Made by a program: the position numbers and the translations under genes
Part shown: positions 34,996-45,600 of the stretch, piece after piece
Layout: the number at the start of each line of letters is the position of its first letter
Numbering within the stretch: position 1 is the stretch's first letter
NCBI RefSeq assembly: GCF_014172405.1
Contig: NZ_WNXC01000001.1
Span: forward strand, 1,674,001 to 1,738,000
Length of the DNA: 64,000 nucleotides
Direction of reading: 5' to 3'
From: Pedobacter gandavensis
GTDB taxonomy: Bacteria > Bacteroidota > Bacteroidia > Sphingobacteriales > Sphingobacteriaceae
Notes under the pieces: model-generated
The model's database searches: none
The model's input: the letters and a program-made list of their open reading frames with translations, nothing else
What the model was told of the DNA's origin: nothing

Positions 34996-36576
34996 TTACA
35001 AATGCCTGGTCTGGTATCTTCTCGCTACGAAACTAATAAGTAACAATACCAGGTTTAAAGCCAATACCAAAAGCAGACCCAAGTTCATATTCTGATGGGG
35101 CAAGCTACCTAAGTAATCTGTAACAGGCAACTTGTTCAATACGCTATAGGTCAGCAAAAAGAAAAACACCTCGAACAGCTTTTTACCGCCGGTTAATATC
35201 CCTAAGGTGACCGCTAACAACACCAGAAATATTGCGCCATTGATCACATCTACGATCGCATAAATACCAGCGGCTAAAGCGCAACGAATAATCACCGGCA
35301 AACATAAACTGACTGCCAGAACTATGCCGGCCAAAATCTGTGCAGGTAACATTCGCTGTAAGGGCTTATAGGAAGCATAGGCAAAATAATGGACACGGTT
35401 AGTCTTCTCTTTCGTTGCCAACTCCGACCAACGGGTTACCTGTAAGAATAGTAAGATGGGCAATAAATAGGCATGTGCTATATTTAATGGCACAAAACAC
35501 ATCGCGATCCATAGACCCGAATTCAACAGCCACAACCATTTGTTGCCCTGCCTGATCAGTAATAAGAACTCTGTCTTCACTAAGGGATAGATACCATAAT
35601 TAAAAGTTAGACTGGGCAGCGCTGCCTTATTCATACCGATTGGCTTGGTCATCGGTTGAGCCAGGCTGATACTTGCGGCTTCCTTTTCACTCTTTTTCGC
35701 GCTTAGCGCTTGCTTAAAATCGAAGCGATGAAAAAACAGGGAAGAGATATAAACCAATGCAAAACCCATGGCCATCCACACCAGGCGACTCCCAATAAAT
35801 AGGGCTGACCAATTCAAACCTTCCCAAACAAATGGCTTATAAACTTTCTGTCCATTAAAGATAAAACCAAAGGACACCCCTTTGATGTTTTCAGCATAAT
35901 GGGTATTGATGTGATTGGTTACACTTTTGGTAATTAGACTTAAGCCGAATGGGTCAAAAAGACCAGAGGCTGAAGCCTCGCTTTTGCTGTTGATAAAGCC
36001 CATGCAAATACCGCATAGCATGAAATAGACAATATATTGAAGGATGTTGCGCTTCCCTAAAAACACCTCTCCTACTACAGCCAGAGCGGCTACGACAAAC
36101 AATGCCGGCACCGCAAAAAACATATAGGGCAATATAAAATTGCTTAAAATAAAGGGATAGCCAGTTCCACGGATTAAAAACACCCCAATGCTGACACAGA
36201 AGGTAATTCCAGCGATGGTAAGCAATACCAGATAATTACTCAGCTGTTTGCTCAACAGGTATTTAAAGTTGCTAATGGGTGTAGTGGCGATGATCAGCCC
36301 TACTTCAGTATCAATGTCTTTTTTGATCCCACTGTTGATCAGTAGAAAACCAAAATAAGACAACATAATGGTCGTCATAATACCTGATACATAACCTACC
36401 CAGGCCGAATTGTAGGCTCCCTTATAGCCATTGGCGCTTAAAGTCGTATAGCTCGCATCTTGGGCAGGTATAAATGAATAGGCCATAAATATGGTAATGG
36501 CCAGGGTAATCAAAAAGGAATAGCTTCGGGTACGTTGCAGGTAATCAGCTTTGATGATCGGGTAAATATATTGCAT
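34996..36576 (-). CDS. ABC-2 type transporter permease
   Basis: A 526-residue integral membrane protein with about 12 hydrophobic helices. It opens MQYIYPIIKADYLQRTRSY and has the ABC-2 first loop (SGIKKDIDTEVGLIIATTPISNFKYLLSKQLSNY). It is encoded 4 bp after the ATPase gene, so the two form an exporter. The duplicated-half layout, with a second TEFLLLIRQGNKW segment near residue 345, suggests two fused half-permeases. Substrate is unknown. Confidence 0.88.
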   Translation of the reverse strand: MQYIYPIIKADYLQRTRSYSFLITLAITIFMAYSFIPAQDASYTTLSANGYKGAYNSAWVGYVSGIMTTIMLSYFGFLLINSGIKKDIDTEVGLIIATTPISNFKYLLSKQLSNYLVLLTIAGITFCVSIGVFLIRGTGYPFILSNFILPYMFFAVPALFVVAALAVVGEVFLGKRNILQYIVYFMLCGICMGFINSKSEASASGLFDPFGLSLITKSVTNHINTHYAENIKGVSFGFIFNGQKVYKPFVWEGLNWSALFIGSRLVWMAMGFALVYISSLFFHRFDFKQALSAKKSEKEAASISLAQPMTKPIGMNKAALPSLTFNYGIYPLVKTEFLLLIRQGNKWLWLLNSGLWIAMCFVPLNIAHAYLLPILLFLQVTRWSELATKEKTNRVHYFAYASYKPLQRMLPAQILAGIVLAVSLCLPVIIRCALAAGIYAIVDVINGAIFLVLLAVTLGILTGGKKLFEVFFFLLTYSVLNKLPVTDYLGSLPHQNMNLGLLLVLALNLVLLLISFVARRYQTRHL

Positions 36577-36580
36577 ACGT

Positions 36581-37453
36581 TTAGCTATTGTTTTGGGTTA
36601 GGAACAAGTAGGCATCCTCTAAGGTAGCAGTAACCGGAATGGATGATGGAGCAGCACTCCCTGATGTACTGATATAGCGCACCTTGATCTGGTCTGCCTG
36701 ACGTGCAGTATCGATTACTTTATGCTGATGTTTGAAGGCGTTAAGCTCGCTATTATTTAATAGTACTTCAAAGATGCGTCCCTCTGCCTGTTTAATGATC
36801 TCATGTTGCGGTGCATGCGTGATCAGCTTACCCGATTGCATAATCGCGACTTCATCAGCAATGGTTTCAATATCAGAAACAATGTGTGAGGAAAGGATGA
36901 TGATGCTATCCTGGGCTAAATCGGCAATCAATTGTCGGAACCGCATCCGCTCTTCAGGATCCAGCCCTACGGTAGGTTCGTCAAAAATCAAGACCTTGGG
37001 ATCATTCAGCAGGGCCTGTGCGATACCAATACGTTGTTTCATTCCACCAGAATAACTCCCGATAGGACGTTTAGCATCCGCGGTCAGGTTAACACCTTCT
37101 AACAGCAGGTCAATTCGTTGGCGAAGCCCTTTACCGCCTACCCCTTTCATGGCAGCAATATATTCCAGAAACTCGTAAGCGTTGAGATTCGGGTATACCC
37201 CAAAATCTTGTGGCAGATAACCCAACACCTTGCGAATGGAATTGGGATTTTGGACGATATCTATATCATCTAAAAGAAGGCTGCCTCCAGAAGGTTTGCT
37301 AATGGTAGCTATAATCTTCATTAAGGTAGATTTACCCGCGCCATTTGGCCCTAATAAACCCAAAACTCCCTTGTTTATGGTCAGTGAAAAGTTAGAAACT
37401 GCGGTCTTTTCTGCGTTGTATTGTTTGCTAAGGTTGGTTATCGAAAGCGCCAT
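36581..37453 (-). CDS. ABC transporter ATP-binding protein
   Basis: A 290-residue ATPase from the start MALSITNLSKQ at 37453; the frame is open upstream to 37606, but that extension overlaps the divergent gene and lacks ABC homology. It has Walker A GPNGAGKST, Q-loop GYLPQDFGVY, signature YSGGMKQR, Walker B VLIFDEP and the H-loop SSHIVSD. It belongs to the drug/bacitracin-type exporters (CcmA-like) and pairs with the permease that follows. Confidence 0.93.
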   Translation of the reverse strand: MALSITNLSKQYNAEKTAVSNFSLTINKGVLGLLGPNGAGKSTLMKIIATISKPSGGSLLLDDIDIVQNPNSIRKVLGYLPQDFGVYPNLNAYEFLEYIAAMKGVGGKGLRQRIDLLLEGVNLTADAKRPIGSYSGGMKQRIGIAQALLNDPKVLIFDEPTVGLDPEERMRFRQLIADLAQDSIIILSSHIVSDIETIADEVAIMQSGKLITHAPQHEIIKQAEGRIFEVLLNNSELNAFKHQHKVIDTARQADQIKVRYISTSGSAAPSSIPVTATLEDAYLFLTQNNS

Positions 37454-37599
37454 GTATAAATATAAAATTATATGGTGGTAAGACACCACATTAACCACAA
37501 ACGTTACAGCAAGAGAAAGAAATAGGTTTTTCTTAATAAATGGCATAAAATTGGCTCTAAGCTTTGAACTATTTGTAAAACCTTTTAATTTAAGCTGAA

Positions 37600-40131
37600 T
37601 TGTCACACCGCACCTATTTATACAATATCAATACCCCATCAATTGCAGAAAATGCCGATACGATGATGATGGAATGGGGATATGAAATGCCGCTCATGCT
37701 TCAGCCTTTATTAATTGAAGGGGGCTTTATTTCTGGCAATAATTACAACAATCACGTGGAATTTAATGACTCGGGTCTGTACTATCATGCAAAACCTGGT
37801 ATTGAGAACCTGAAGCGGTTTTATGATTTTTTGGAAGACCAGCCTGAGCTCATCGAAAATATAGAAAAGTTTAAAGCTGCCCGCGACAAACTATTCAATT
37901 ATTTAGATCAACTTGATGGAAGTTACCTCCACCTCGATATGTGGGATGTATTAAATATGGAGGATAAGCCTCATGCTGAACAGGCGAAGGACTGGATGGC
38001 TACCATCGCACATAACAACCAAGTCATCACCTTGGCGATGGACTCGGGAGACCATAGTCTCCTTAACTATAAAGCGCTTAAAGATGTCAGCCCTGCTTTT
38101 ACCTCCTTCCCAAAACTATTAAATTATGAAGACTATGATTATGGCTGGACCTGTATCTGGCAGCCTTATGAAGAAGAATCAGCATTTGAAATATTTGAAG
38201 AAAATCAACTTTGGGGACTAAAAGATAAAAATGGCGCGGTATTGTTAAATCCCCAGTTCGACGAATTTTACAATTTTGGTCCGCATGACCTGGCAGTAGT
38301 TTCAAAAAACGGCAAATTTGGGTATGTGGATACTACAGGAAGGATTGCACTTCCATTAATCTGGGATGATGCTTTTGACTTTGAACATTCGGGAGTCGCC
38401 GTAGTGGCCATGCAAGAAAAAATGGGGCTGATCAATACTGATGGCACCCAACTTACTCCGCTCATTTACAATGACCTTAAAGCCATTGAAGATGGTGACT
38501 ATTTTAATGCAAAAACAGCTGAACTCTGGGGTGTCATCAATACTTCAGGAGCGGTCGTTATTCATTTCGAACATGAAAATGAAATCCAGGCGGGCTATGG
38601 CTTTTACCATATTGAGGTAACAGACCAGAAAAATCAAAAGATATTCAATCAGTATTTCAATTATCTGGGTGAATTCCCACTTCAGACTGTAGAAAACCTG
38701 GAAAATGGACTGTTACTAATTAAACCTCACAAGGGTTTCAATTTTAGCGCCATATATAAAAAGGACGGTACACCACTCATTGCTGAGTTTGAAAAAATAA
38801 GACGGGAGACCGATTTCCCGGATCTGCTGGTCCTAAAAAAAGGTAAAAAATACGGTGCCATCAGCAGAAAGAATGAAGACTTTGTACTACCCTGCGAGTT
38901 CGACGCAATTTTGGATATCGGAATTGCCATGAAAGGCTACAAAACAGACATGGCACTGGTTCAGCAGGGGGATCAAAAAGGCATATATGATGGGACCGCT
39001 GAACGTTTATCCTGGATTATTCCCCCGGACAATTATCAGCAGATCATGTGGCTCGATGAAATGGTTTTCGCTTTGCAGAAAAATCAAAGTTGGTGTATCG
39101 CAAATCTGTCGACCAATGATTTTAGCGACTTTGCGTTTGACTTGGTTATCCGACAACCAGGTGAAGAGGGCTTTGCCTATGCTCTCAAAGCAGCCGAGGT
39201 ATACACCATTACAGAGACAGCGATTAGACCAACACCAAAAGCAGTTGCATTGGAACATGCCGGCGATGATTACGCGTACCATTTTGAATATGAAAGTAGG
39301 AAAAGGCTGTTAGTTTATGGAAAAGGCAAAAAAATGGAGGAGCAGCAGCTCCAGGATGAACTGACCGATATACATACTTTATTCGAACTTGCCGGAGAAG
39401 CTTTTCTCCTTGAAGACTATGCCCAGGCCATCCGTTTCTATACGGTCGCATCAGAGAAAGGCTATACCCCTGCCATGAATAATCTTGCACACATTTACTA
39501 TATGGTTAAGGGATATGAAGATGATCAAAAAGCCTTCTTTTGGTATCAAAAAGGCGCTTTAGCAGACAATGAAAATGCGATGAACGGGCTGGGTATGTGC
39601 TACAAATCGGGCATTGGCTGCCCGGTGGATATTGATAAAGCACTATACTGGCTGAATAAAGCTGCTGATGCGCAACTGGCTCTGGCCAATAACAACCTGG
39701 GAGACATTTATGCAGAAGATGGACTTATCCCTTTTAATCTAGGCAAAGCGCTGGAACACTTTCAAGCGGCAGCAAAGCAAGGAGAACCCAAATACAACTG
39801 GCTGGGTTATCTGCACGATTCCAAAGGCGACTACGAAAAAGCGGTTGAATATTATCAATTGGGTGCTGACCAAGGAAATGAGGTTTCAGCCTATAATCTT
39901 GGTATTTTATATTGCTATGGGCTGGGGACCGAAAAAAACATAGCATCGGCAATAGCATACTTAGAACTTTCGCTAGACCTTGGGTATCATCATGCACACC
40001 TAGAGCTCGCTAAAATTTACAGGAATGAAGTGGGATTTAAAGACGAAAAGAAAGCAGAAGCACATATTAAAGCAGCTCGTGCAGCAGATTTAGAAATACC
40101 TGAAGAGCTGTTGACAAACAAGAATCGCTAG
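37600..40131 (+). CDS. WG-repeat and Sel1-repeat scaffold protein
   Basis: An 843-residue cytoplasmic protein. The TTG start is supported by the opening SHRTYLYNI, which reads like a true N-terminus; the first ATG lies 20 codons in. Residues about 1-160 are a helical domain unknown to me. Residues about 190-480 carry WG/KWG beta repeats (GLKDKNGAVLLNPQFDEF, GKFGYVDTTGRIALPLIWD, KMGLINTDGTQLTPLIY). Residues about 590-830 carry Sel1-like TPRs (AMNNLAHIYYMVKGYEDDQKA, NEVSAYNLGILYCYGLGTEK). No enzyme motif is present, so a scaffold role is inferred. It opens the kinase/phosphatase/SEDS-PBP gene run and is divergent from the ABC exporter. Confidence 0.85.
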   Translation: MSHRTYLYNINTPSIAENADTMMMEWGYEMPLMLQPLLIEGGFISGNNYNNHVEFNDSGLYYHAKPGIENLKRFYDFLEDQPELIENIEKFKAARDKLFNYLDQLDGSYLHLDMWDVLNMEDKPHAEQAKDWMATIAHNNQVITLAMDSGDHSLLNYKALKDVSPAFTSFPKLLNYEDYDYGWTCIWQPYEEESAFEIFEENQLWGLKDKNGAVLLNPQFDEFYNFGPHDLAVVSKNGKFGYVDTTGRIALPLIWDDAFDFEHSGVAVVAMQEKMGLINTDGTQLTPLIYNDLKAIEDGDYFNAKTAELWGVINTSGAVVIHFEHENEIQAGYGFYHIEVTDQKNQKIFNQYFNYLGEFPLQTVENLENGLLLIKPHKGFNFSAIYKKDGTPLIAEFEKIRRETDFPDLLVLKKGKKYGAISRKNEDFVLPCEFDAILDIGIAMKGYKTDMALVQQGDQKGIYDGTAERLSWIIPPDNYQQIMWLDEMVFALQKNQSWCIANLSTNDFSDFAFDLVIRQPGEEGFAYALKAAEVYTITETAIRPTPKAVALEHAGDDYAYHFEYESRKRLLVYGKGKKMEEQQLQDELTDIHTLFELAGEAFLLEDYAQAIRFYTVASEKGYTPAMNNLAHIYYMVKGYEDDQKAFFWYQKGALADNENAMNGLGMCYKSGIGCPVDIDKALYWLNKAADAQLALANNNLGDIYAEDGLIPFNLGKALEHFQAAAKQGEPKYNWLGYLHDSKGDYEKAVEYYQLGADQGNEVSAYNLGILYCYGLGTEKNIASAIAYLELSLDLGYHHAHLELAKIYRNEVGFKDEKKAEAHIKAARAADLEIPEELLTNKNR

Positions 40132-40196
40132 TTTATACATTGAAATGGCTAGCTTTACCGTTATATAAAATTTACAAGATCATTAAACGTTTAGAA

Positions 40197-41147
40197 ATGG
40201 AAGAAAAACCTTCTTTTTGGCAGCGAATTGGTATACAAGATTGGTTTTTAAGTAACAACAATGCCGATCCGGTAGCTAAAGCACAGCCACTTACGCCCGA
40301 TACCGTTTATGCCTATATCATAGAAAAATTCAAAGAATCTATTGGGGAGCTGTCCTTTGCGGAACGCGTAGTTTTTTACCATGAATATATTATTTGCTTA
40401 AACACGGATGATTACCGGGCGTTTATGGACAACAAGAACGGACTCTTCGGCTTAATTGCCCAGGAATCTGTAAAGAAATTTTATGAAATATTGAACGACT
40501 ATGCCGCAACTGGCAAAAGAGTGGAGCCATCTAGTAATAAATGGGTGTTTCGATTTGTTTCGCATCCGGATTACAAATCTGGTGATAAAGGTTTTATAGG
40601 TAAATTAATGCCTGATAGTGGTCAGAAGCAAGAAAATCTGAGGGTTACTTTTATCCCTAGACAAACCGGACTGGCTCAAACATTCGACATCAGTAACGAC
40701 ATCTTAAAGGATTTTATATTTTACAGCGAAGGTTATTATGAGATCCCATACCTGGCCAATTTAAAATTTGCCCCGAAAGCGGAAGTGGTAGCCGAAGATG
40801 TATTATTGGCAAGATTTGAAACTACCCTACCTGATAAGGCTTACTCCGGACAAAAGCTGGAATACCTGATGAAGTCTAATGACATCATTGTTTCCGGAAA
40901 TGAGGAAAGTAGAACAGATTCGAATGTTTTCAAAATTCCATCGGAATGGGTAAACTCGCCACATTTACAAATCAGATACCGTAAGACTGAAGAAAAATTC
41001 TCCCTAGCTTCCTTCGGAGAAAAAACTATCCTCAATGAAAACCTGGTCGAGCGCAGTAATCCGGATGATCCGAAATGGGTAGAACTGCCTGTAAATTCAA
41101 GAATCATCCTGAATGGAATTATTGGCATCAATATATTTAAAGCCTAA
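40197..41147 (+). CDS. FHA-like domain protein
   Basis: A 316-residue protein from ATG at 40197 (MEEKPSFWQRIGIQDWF); a TTG at 40140 would add 19 residues. The N-terminal two thirds are of unknown fold. The last 75 residues (SPHLQIRYR, KFSLASFGEKTILNE, WVELPVNSRIILNGI) follow the FHA pattern of S-x-x-H, a loop-strand, G-x-x-T-x-x-N and a final strand, although the usual leading Gly-Arg pair is replaced by SNVFKI. FHA domains bind phosphothreonine. It is encoded between the WG/Sel1 protein and the phosphatase and is inferred to be a target or adaptor of the kinase at 47472. Confidence 0.65.
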   Translation: MEEKPSFWQRIGIQDWFLSNNNADPVAKAQPLTPDTVYAYIIEKFKESIGELSFAERVVFYHEYIICLNTDDYRAFMDNKNGLFGLIAQESVKKFYEILNDYAATGKRVEPSSNKWVFRFVSHPDYKSGDKGFIGKLMPDSGQKQENLRVTFIPRQTGLAQTFDISNDILKDFIFYSEGYYEIPYLANLKFAPKAEVVAEDVLLARFETTLPDKAYSGQKLEYLMKSNDIIVSGNEESRTDSNVFKIPSEWVNSPHLQIRYRKTEEKFSLASFGEKTILNENLVERSNPDDPKWVELPVNSRIILNGIIGINIFKA

Positions 41148-41150
41148 TTT

Positions 41151-41252
41151 ATGTCGCAAATCCTTTCCTTAGCGTTATTGCTTATATGTTTAATATTACT
41201 CATTGCACATTTCGTGTCCATTAAAAAGTCGACCAACAAGAATGATGGATAG
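41151..41252 (+). CDS. 33-residue single-pass membrane protein
   Basis: An ATG three bases after the preceding stop opens a frame of 33 codons: MSQILSLALLLICLILLIAH and then a basic tail FVSIKKSTNKNDG. It has one hydrophobic helix of about 18 residues and positive-inside topology at its C-terminus. Its TAG overlaps the start of the PP2C gene (ATG at 41242), an arrangement typical of coupled translation. It fills the otherwise empty gap in the operon. Function is unknown; a small subunit of the membrane complex is possible. Confidence 0.6.
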   Translation: MSQILSLALLLICLILLIAHFVSIKKSTNKNDG

Positions 41253-42627
41253 CAACTATTTTGGAATAACAGATACTGGAAAAGTACGGGGCAATAATGA
41301 AGATACCTTTATTGCCGAAAAAATAGCCGGGGGAGATTTTGTGCTTGCCTGCGTCATAGATGGCGTTGGAGGTTATACTGGCGGCGAAGTTGCGGCCGCT
41401 ATTGCCAGAGACACGATTTTAAGACTCCTGGATAATCCTTCGGGAGCGCTCGGTCAGTTAATGCAACATGCGATTGCCGAAGCAAACGATCAGATTCTGG
41501 CTGCCAAACAGCAGCAAAAGGAGCATGAAGACATGGCTTGTGTGCTTACCATCGCCATTGCAGATCTGAAAAACAACCAGTTCTACTATGCGCATGTGGG
41601 CGATACAAGACTTTATTTGTTGCGCGACAATTCCTTAATAAAAATATCTAAGGACCAATCTTTTGTTGGTTTCCTGGAAGACTCGGGGCGCTTAACCGAG
41701 GAACAGGCCATGCAGCATCCTAAACGTAACGAGATCAACAAGGCCTTAGGGTTTGCAGGAAATAACATCAGGGAACAGGAAGATTATATTGAAACTGGGC
41801 ACTCTCCTTTCCTACCGGGTGATCTGATCCTGCTTTGCAGCGATGGCTTGTCGGACATGGTGAATAAAGAAGGCATCACCAATATACTGTCCACAGAACT
41901 GACATTAGCCGAAAAGGGTTCAGCCTTAATTGAGGCAGCCAACGCCAATGGCGGTCGCGATAACATCACGGTAGTTCTGGTTAAAAATGATAAAGCGGCA
42001 TTTGTTCATGAGGCTACAAAACCAATCTCTCCGGCTAAGAAAGAGAAAACTGTTGTTCTAGCGGCCGAGCCTCTTATTATAGACCAGGCCAACCAGGAGG
42101 ATCAAGTCGTTTCGATTAATCGTCCAAAGAAAAAGCAAGGCAGTACCATAAATACCATCATGCTGCTTATGGCCGCTATTGTGTTTGTTGCAATTGCTTT
42201 CTTTATGTGGAAAACGTCCAATACACCAAGGCCCGTTCATCCAGTTCCTGACTCCGTAATTGTTCAACCTACTCAAGCTTTTAAACTACAGGATACCTTG
42301 AACAAACTGAAAGGAAACATCCTGATATTGGATACTGCAGTTTTTAAATCACCGATACTGATTACGGAACCCATTCGGATTAACAGAGACAGTTTATATT
42401 TAAAGGCAGAAAGTAACCTGGTGATTAAAAGTGATACCGGATACAAGGGTCAGGCATTCCTGATCATGCCTGTGAATAAAAGCACCTTATTAGAGAACTT
42501 TACTTTTGAGAATTTTGATGATGTCAGCGCTTTACAGAAAAAGGGAGTGCTACTGAAAAACGTACAATTCATCAGAACTGATGTGCCGGTTGCCAAGAAA
42601 AACCCACCTGCTACAAACAAAAAATAA
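41242..42627 (+). CDS. membrane-anchored PP2C Ser/Thr phosphatase (PstP-like)
   Basis: A 461-residue protein from ATG 41242 (ATG 41245 also possible). The phosphatase domain (1-245) has all PP2C metal motifs: RGNNEDTF (Asp21), VIDGVGG (Asp40-Gly41), YAHVGDTRLYLL, LCSDGLSDM and GRDNITVVLV. A transmembrane helix at about 303-323 is followed by about 135 external residues with beta-helix-like character (LNKLKGNILILDTAVFKSP, INRDSLYLKAESNLVIKSD). The PstP phosphatase of Mycobacterium shares the domain-TM-external layout and reverses PknA/PknB action. Here it precedes the SEDS-PBP gene and is inferred to oppose the kinase at 47472. Confidence 0.93.
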   Translation: MMDSNYFGITDTGKVRGNNEDTFIAEKIAGGDFVLACVIDGVGGYTGGEVAAAIARDTILRLLDNPSGALGQLMQHAIAEANDQILAAKQQQKEHEDMACVLTIAIADLKNNQFYYAHVGDTRLYLLRDNSLIKISKDQSFVGFLEDSGRLTEEQAMQHPKRNEINKALGFAGNNIREQEDYIETGHSPFLPGDLILLCSDGLSDMVNKEGITNILSTELTLAEKGSALIEAANANGGRDNITVVLVKNDKAAFVHEATKPISPAKKEKTVVLAAEPLIIDQANQEDQVVSINRPKKKQGSTINTIMLLMAAIVFVAIAFFMWKTSNTPRPVHPVPDSVIVQPTQAFKLQDTLNKLKGNILILDTAVFKSPILITEPIRINRDSLYLKAESNLVIKSDTGYKGQAFLIMPVNKSTLLENFTFENFDDVSALQKKGVLLKNVQFIRTDVPVAKKNPPATNKK

Positions 42628-42665
42628 TTAAGTTAATTAAACCATCTCAACAAATTAATCCTCCT

Positions 42666-45600
42666 ATGGCCAAACAAACAGCAAACCTCCAAAACAGAAA
42701 GGTTGAGCGTATCTTTTTATTGCTCAGCACACTTGTATTGGGTGCTTTATTTGTGACGCTTTATTTTATCCAGCAGCAAACATTTAAGGAGGTACATCCG
42801 CGTTTGACGGAGGGTACCATGGTTAACTTAAATGATGCGGAGCCTGGTAAACGAATCAAAAAACTCCTGATTAAAGGCTATTACTTTGAGGACAAGCAGG
42901 ACATCAACCTGATTGAAGAAGTGGTGACCAATCAGGTTTTACTACATAAAGAGGCCATTGACAATATCGGCGAGCTGAACAAGCGCAAATTCTTTGTTCC
43001 GGCAGATATTGCTTTTTCAAATGGTGGGAAGAACTTTAAAGAACGGGTACTTGCTTCGCGCTTATTATTGGGTTTTACCGGAGCCGATTCCTTAAAATAT
43101 ACTCAGGAACAGCGGCACCCTCAACAATTACCAGCGGTAAAAGACTTCGCAAAAGGTAGCTATGGGCTAAGTGGAAAAATCACGGACACTGCGAATCGAG
43201 CCGTTGCTGGAGTTTTGGTACGCTTACAAATGATCCTTCCTCAGGACACTGCTTATACCGAGGACGAGGTGGTCAATGATTTCATTGCCTATTTAAGAAC
43301 AGATGCCAAAGGCGAATACCATTTCCAACATCTCCCTGACAATAAAGCTTACAGTGTGCTTCCGCTAAAACCAGGCGCTCAGTTTGGAAAATCGCAGGGG
43401 CTGCAAGAGCTGGACAAGGAGGTTACGCTTAATTTCAGACAATCACCACATAGCATCAGGCTTTTTTCGACACGGGATTTCAAAATCCTTAAAAAGGAAA
43501 AGTCGCTGATTGTCCGTACACCAGAAAATTACAACCAATGGTATTGGATTATTGTTGCTTGTTTCTTTAGCGGCTTCTTCGTACTTCATTTACTCCTACA
43601 GGCCAAATATCCGAAGGCCGATCAATTGATACTACCCATTATCATGCTGATGACGGGGCTATCTTTTCTTACCTTATTGAGTTTGCAAGATCCCCTACGT
43701 GATCGTTTCCTGGCTCGGGATAGTCTTATTTTTTATGGCTTGGGCATTTTAAGTATGGGCATCATGCTCTCCTTAAACATGCGCAAATTCAATGTAGACT
43801 CCCGCATATACCGCATGTTGCTGGTTAAAAATGCATTCAGCAAGGCCAAGGGCTGGCAATGGGCAATTTTGGCCTTGTGTTTATTGGCCTTTACCATCGT
43901 TTTTGGTACCGGCCCGGAAGGTAGTGGTGTCAAGGTCAACTTATTTGGTGTACAGCCCAGTGAAATTGTAAAATACGCCATCATCCTGTTTCTTGCAGGT
44001 TTCTTTGCGACCAATGAACGATTCATTACGGAATACAGCAGTTGGAAAAAACGTTATTTCTTCTTTTCTTTTGCTTTAATTGCCATTCTTGGTGCCATAC
44101 TATTGTACTTGCTGCTGGGTGATCTTGGCCCGGCCATGGTGGTTTGTTTCACCTTTATCATCCTCTTCTCTTTTTCACGTGGAGATTTTATGATGATGCT
44201 TACTGCCATCATGATCTATGTGTTTAGTGCATGGTTACTCAATGTATGGATTGCGACATTAGTCACGGCGGCACTCGTTTCATTGATTATGGTGATCAAC
44301 AAAAAAACCAGTGAATCTGCCATCATGATTGTGGTGGTGATGGCTGCCTTTTTACTGATCGATCAGGTTCCTTACCTGGACAAACTTATTCCTGGGCCTG
44401 TAAACAGGCTTAGTGAACGTAAATCGATCTGGCAGGATCCATGGAACAACGAAGTATATGGTGGTGATCAGGTTGCCAATGGAATCTGGGCGATTTCCAG
44501 CGGTGGCATTAATGGTCAGGGAATTGGTCAGGGCTTTGCCAAAACCATTCCTGAAGCGCATACCGACATGATTTTACCAGCTATTGGTGAAGAATTTGGC
44601 TTGGCCGGGATTATAGGCATATTTATTTTATTTCTGGTCTTTTTACACCGGGCTATCCTTATTGGGCGGCAAACGGGAATGCCCTTCCTGTTTTACTTGT
44701 CTGCCGGAGTGGGCATCAGCTTATTCATACAATTTTTACTCATCGCAGGAGGCTCTACAGGTGCCTTGCCCTTATCGGGAGTTGCATTGCCATTTATCAG
44801 TTACGGCGGTTCTTCACTGGTTGCCAATATGCTGGCAGCAGGTTTCCTACTGGCCGTCTCCCTGGTTAAAGGCACCGATGTACAAATGAATTACATCACC
44901 AAACAACAAGATAAAAACCTGGTTCCGGCATTACTTGCAGCGAGCGTTGCCATAGTTTCACTGGGGGTTACGGTAAGTAGTTACATCATTCACAATAAAA
45001 AATGGGTGGTTCAACCGGCATTGGTTGCGGATAAAAGTGGTTCACGTATGTTCAGTTATAACCCGAGAATTGCCATTTTAATGAACAAGCTGGCTGCTGG
45101 CGACCTCTACGACCGAAATGGCCGGATTCTGGCTACTAGTAACCCTGAACACATTAAAAAGCAAGAACAGGAACTTAACAACTCGGGGATCAGTTACAAT
45201 CTGGATTCAGCGGCGCACAAGCGTATGGACAGATACTATCCTTTTGAAGACCAGTTGTTTTTCTGGGTTGGTGATAACAATACGAATGTTTTTAACGGCA
45301 GCACCAATGGTTATTTTGCCGAGTATGAGCATGCTGCAGAACTCAGGGGCTTTCATACGCCAACGGTTTCCTTCAATACCCATGCGCATAAATATCGGGA
45401 GAACAGATTCCTGCCAAGGGGCGTAAAGGAAATGACAGTCAGCAAAAGAGATTATGCTGCATTAGCGCCACTTTTATTATCTGGTATTAACAGCAACGAA
45501 GTTGAGGCCTTTAAAAAACGGAATCGCAATGTGAAGCTGACTTTAGATGCGGCTTTACAAACGACCATTCAAAATACCATGGCTCAGGATACGGCGATCA

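Noticed and set aside
37454..37606. N-terminal extension of the ABC ATPase with a hydrophobic stretch
   Set aside because: The ABC domain begins at MALSITNLSKQ (37453). The extension overlaps the divergent gene and the shared promoter region, so it is not treated as coding.
38987..39490. Overlapping frames of 88-108 codons on both strands within the WG/Sel1 gene
   Set aside because: They are out-of-frame readings of a long, repeat-rich coding sequence with clear domain structure.
41203..41241. Upstream start for the PP2C gene
   Set aside because: It lies inside the 33-residue membrane frame, and the phosphatase domain begins right after the paired ATG at 41242; the longer start adds nothing.
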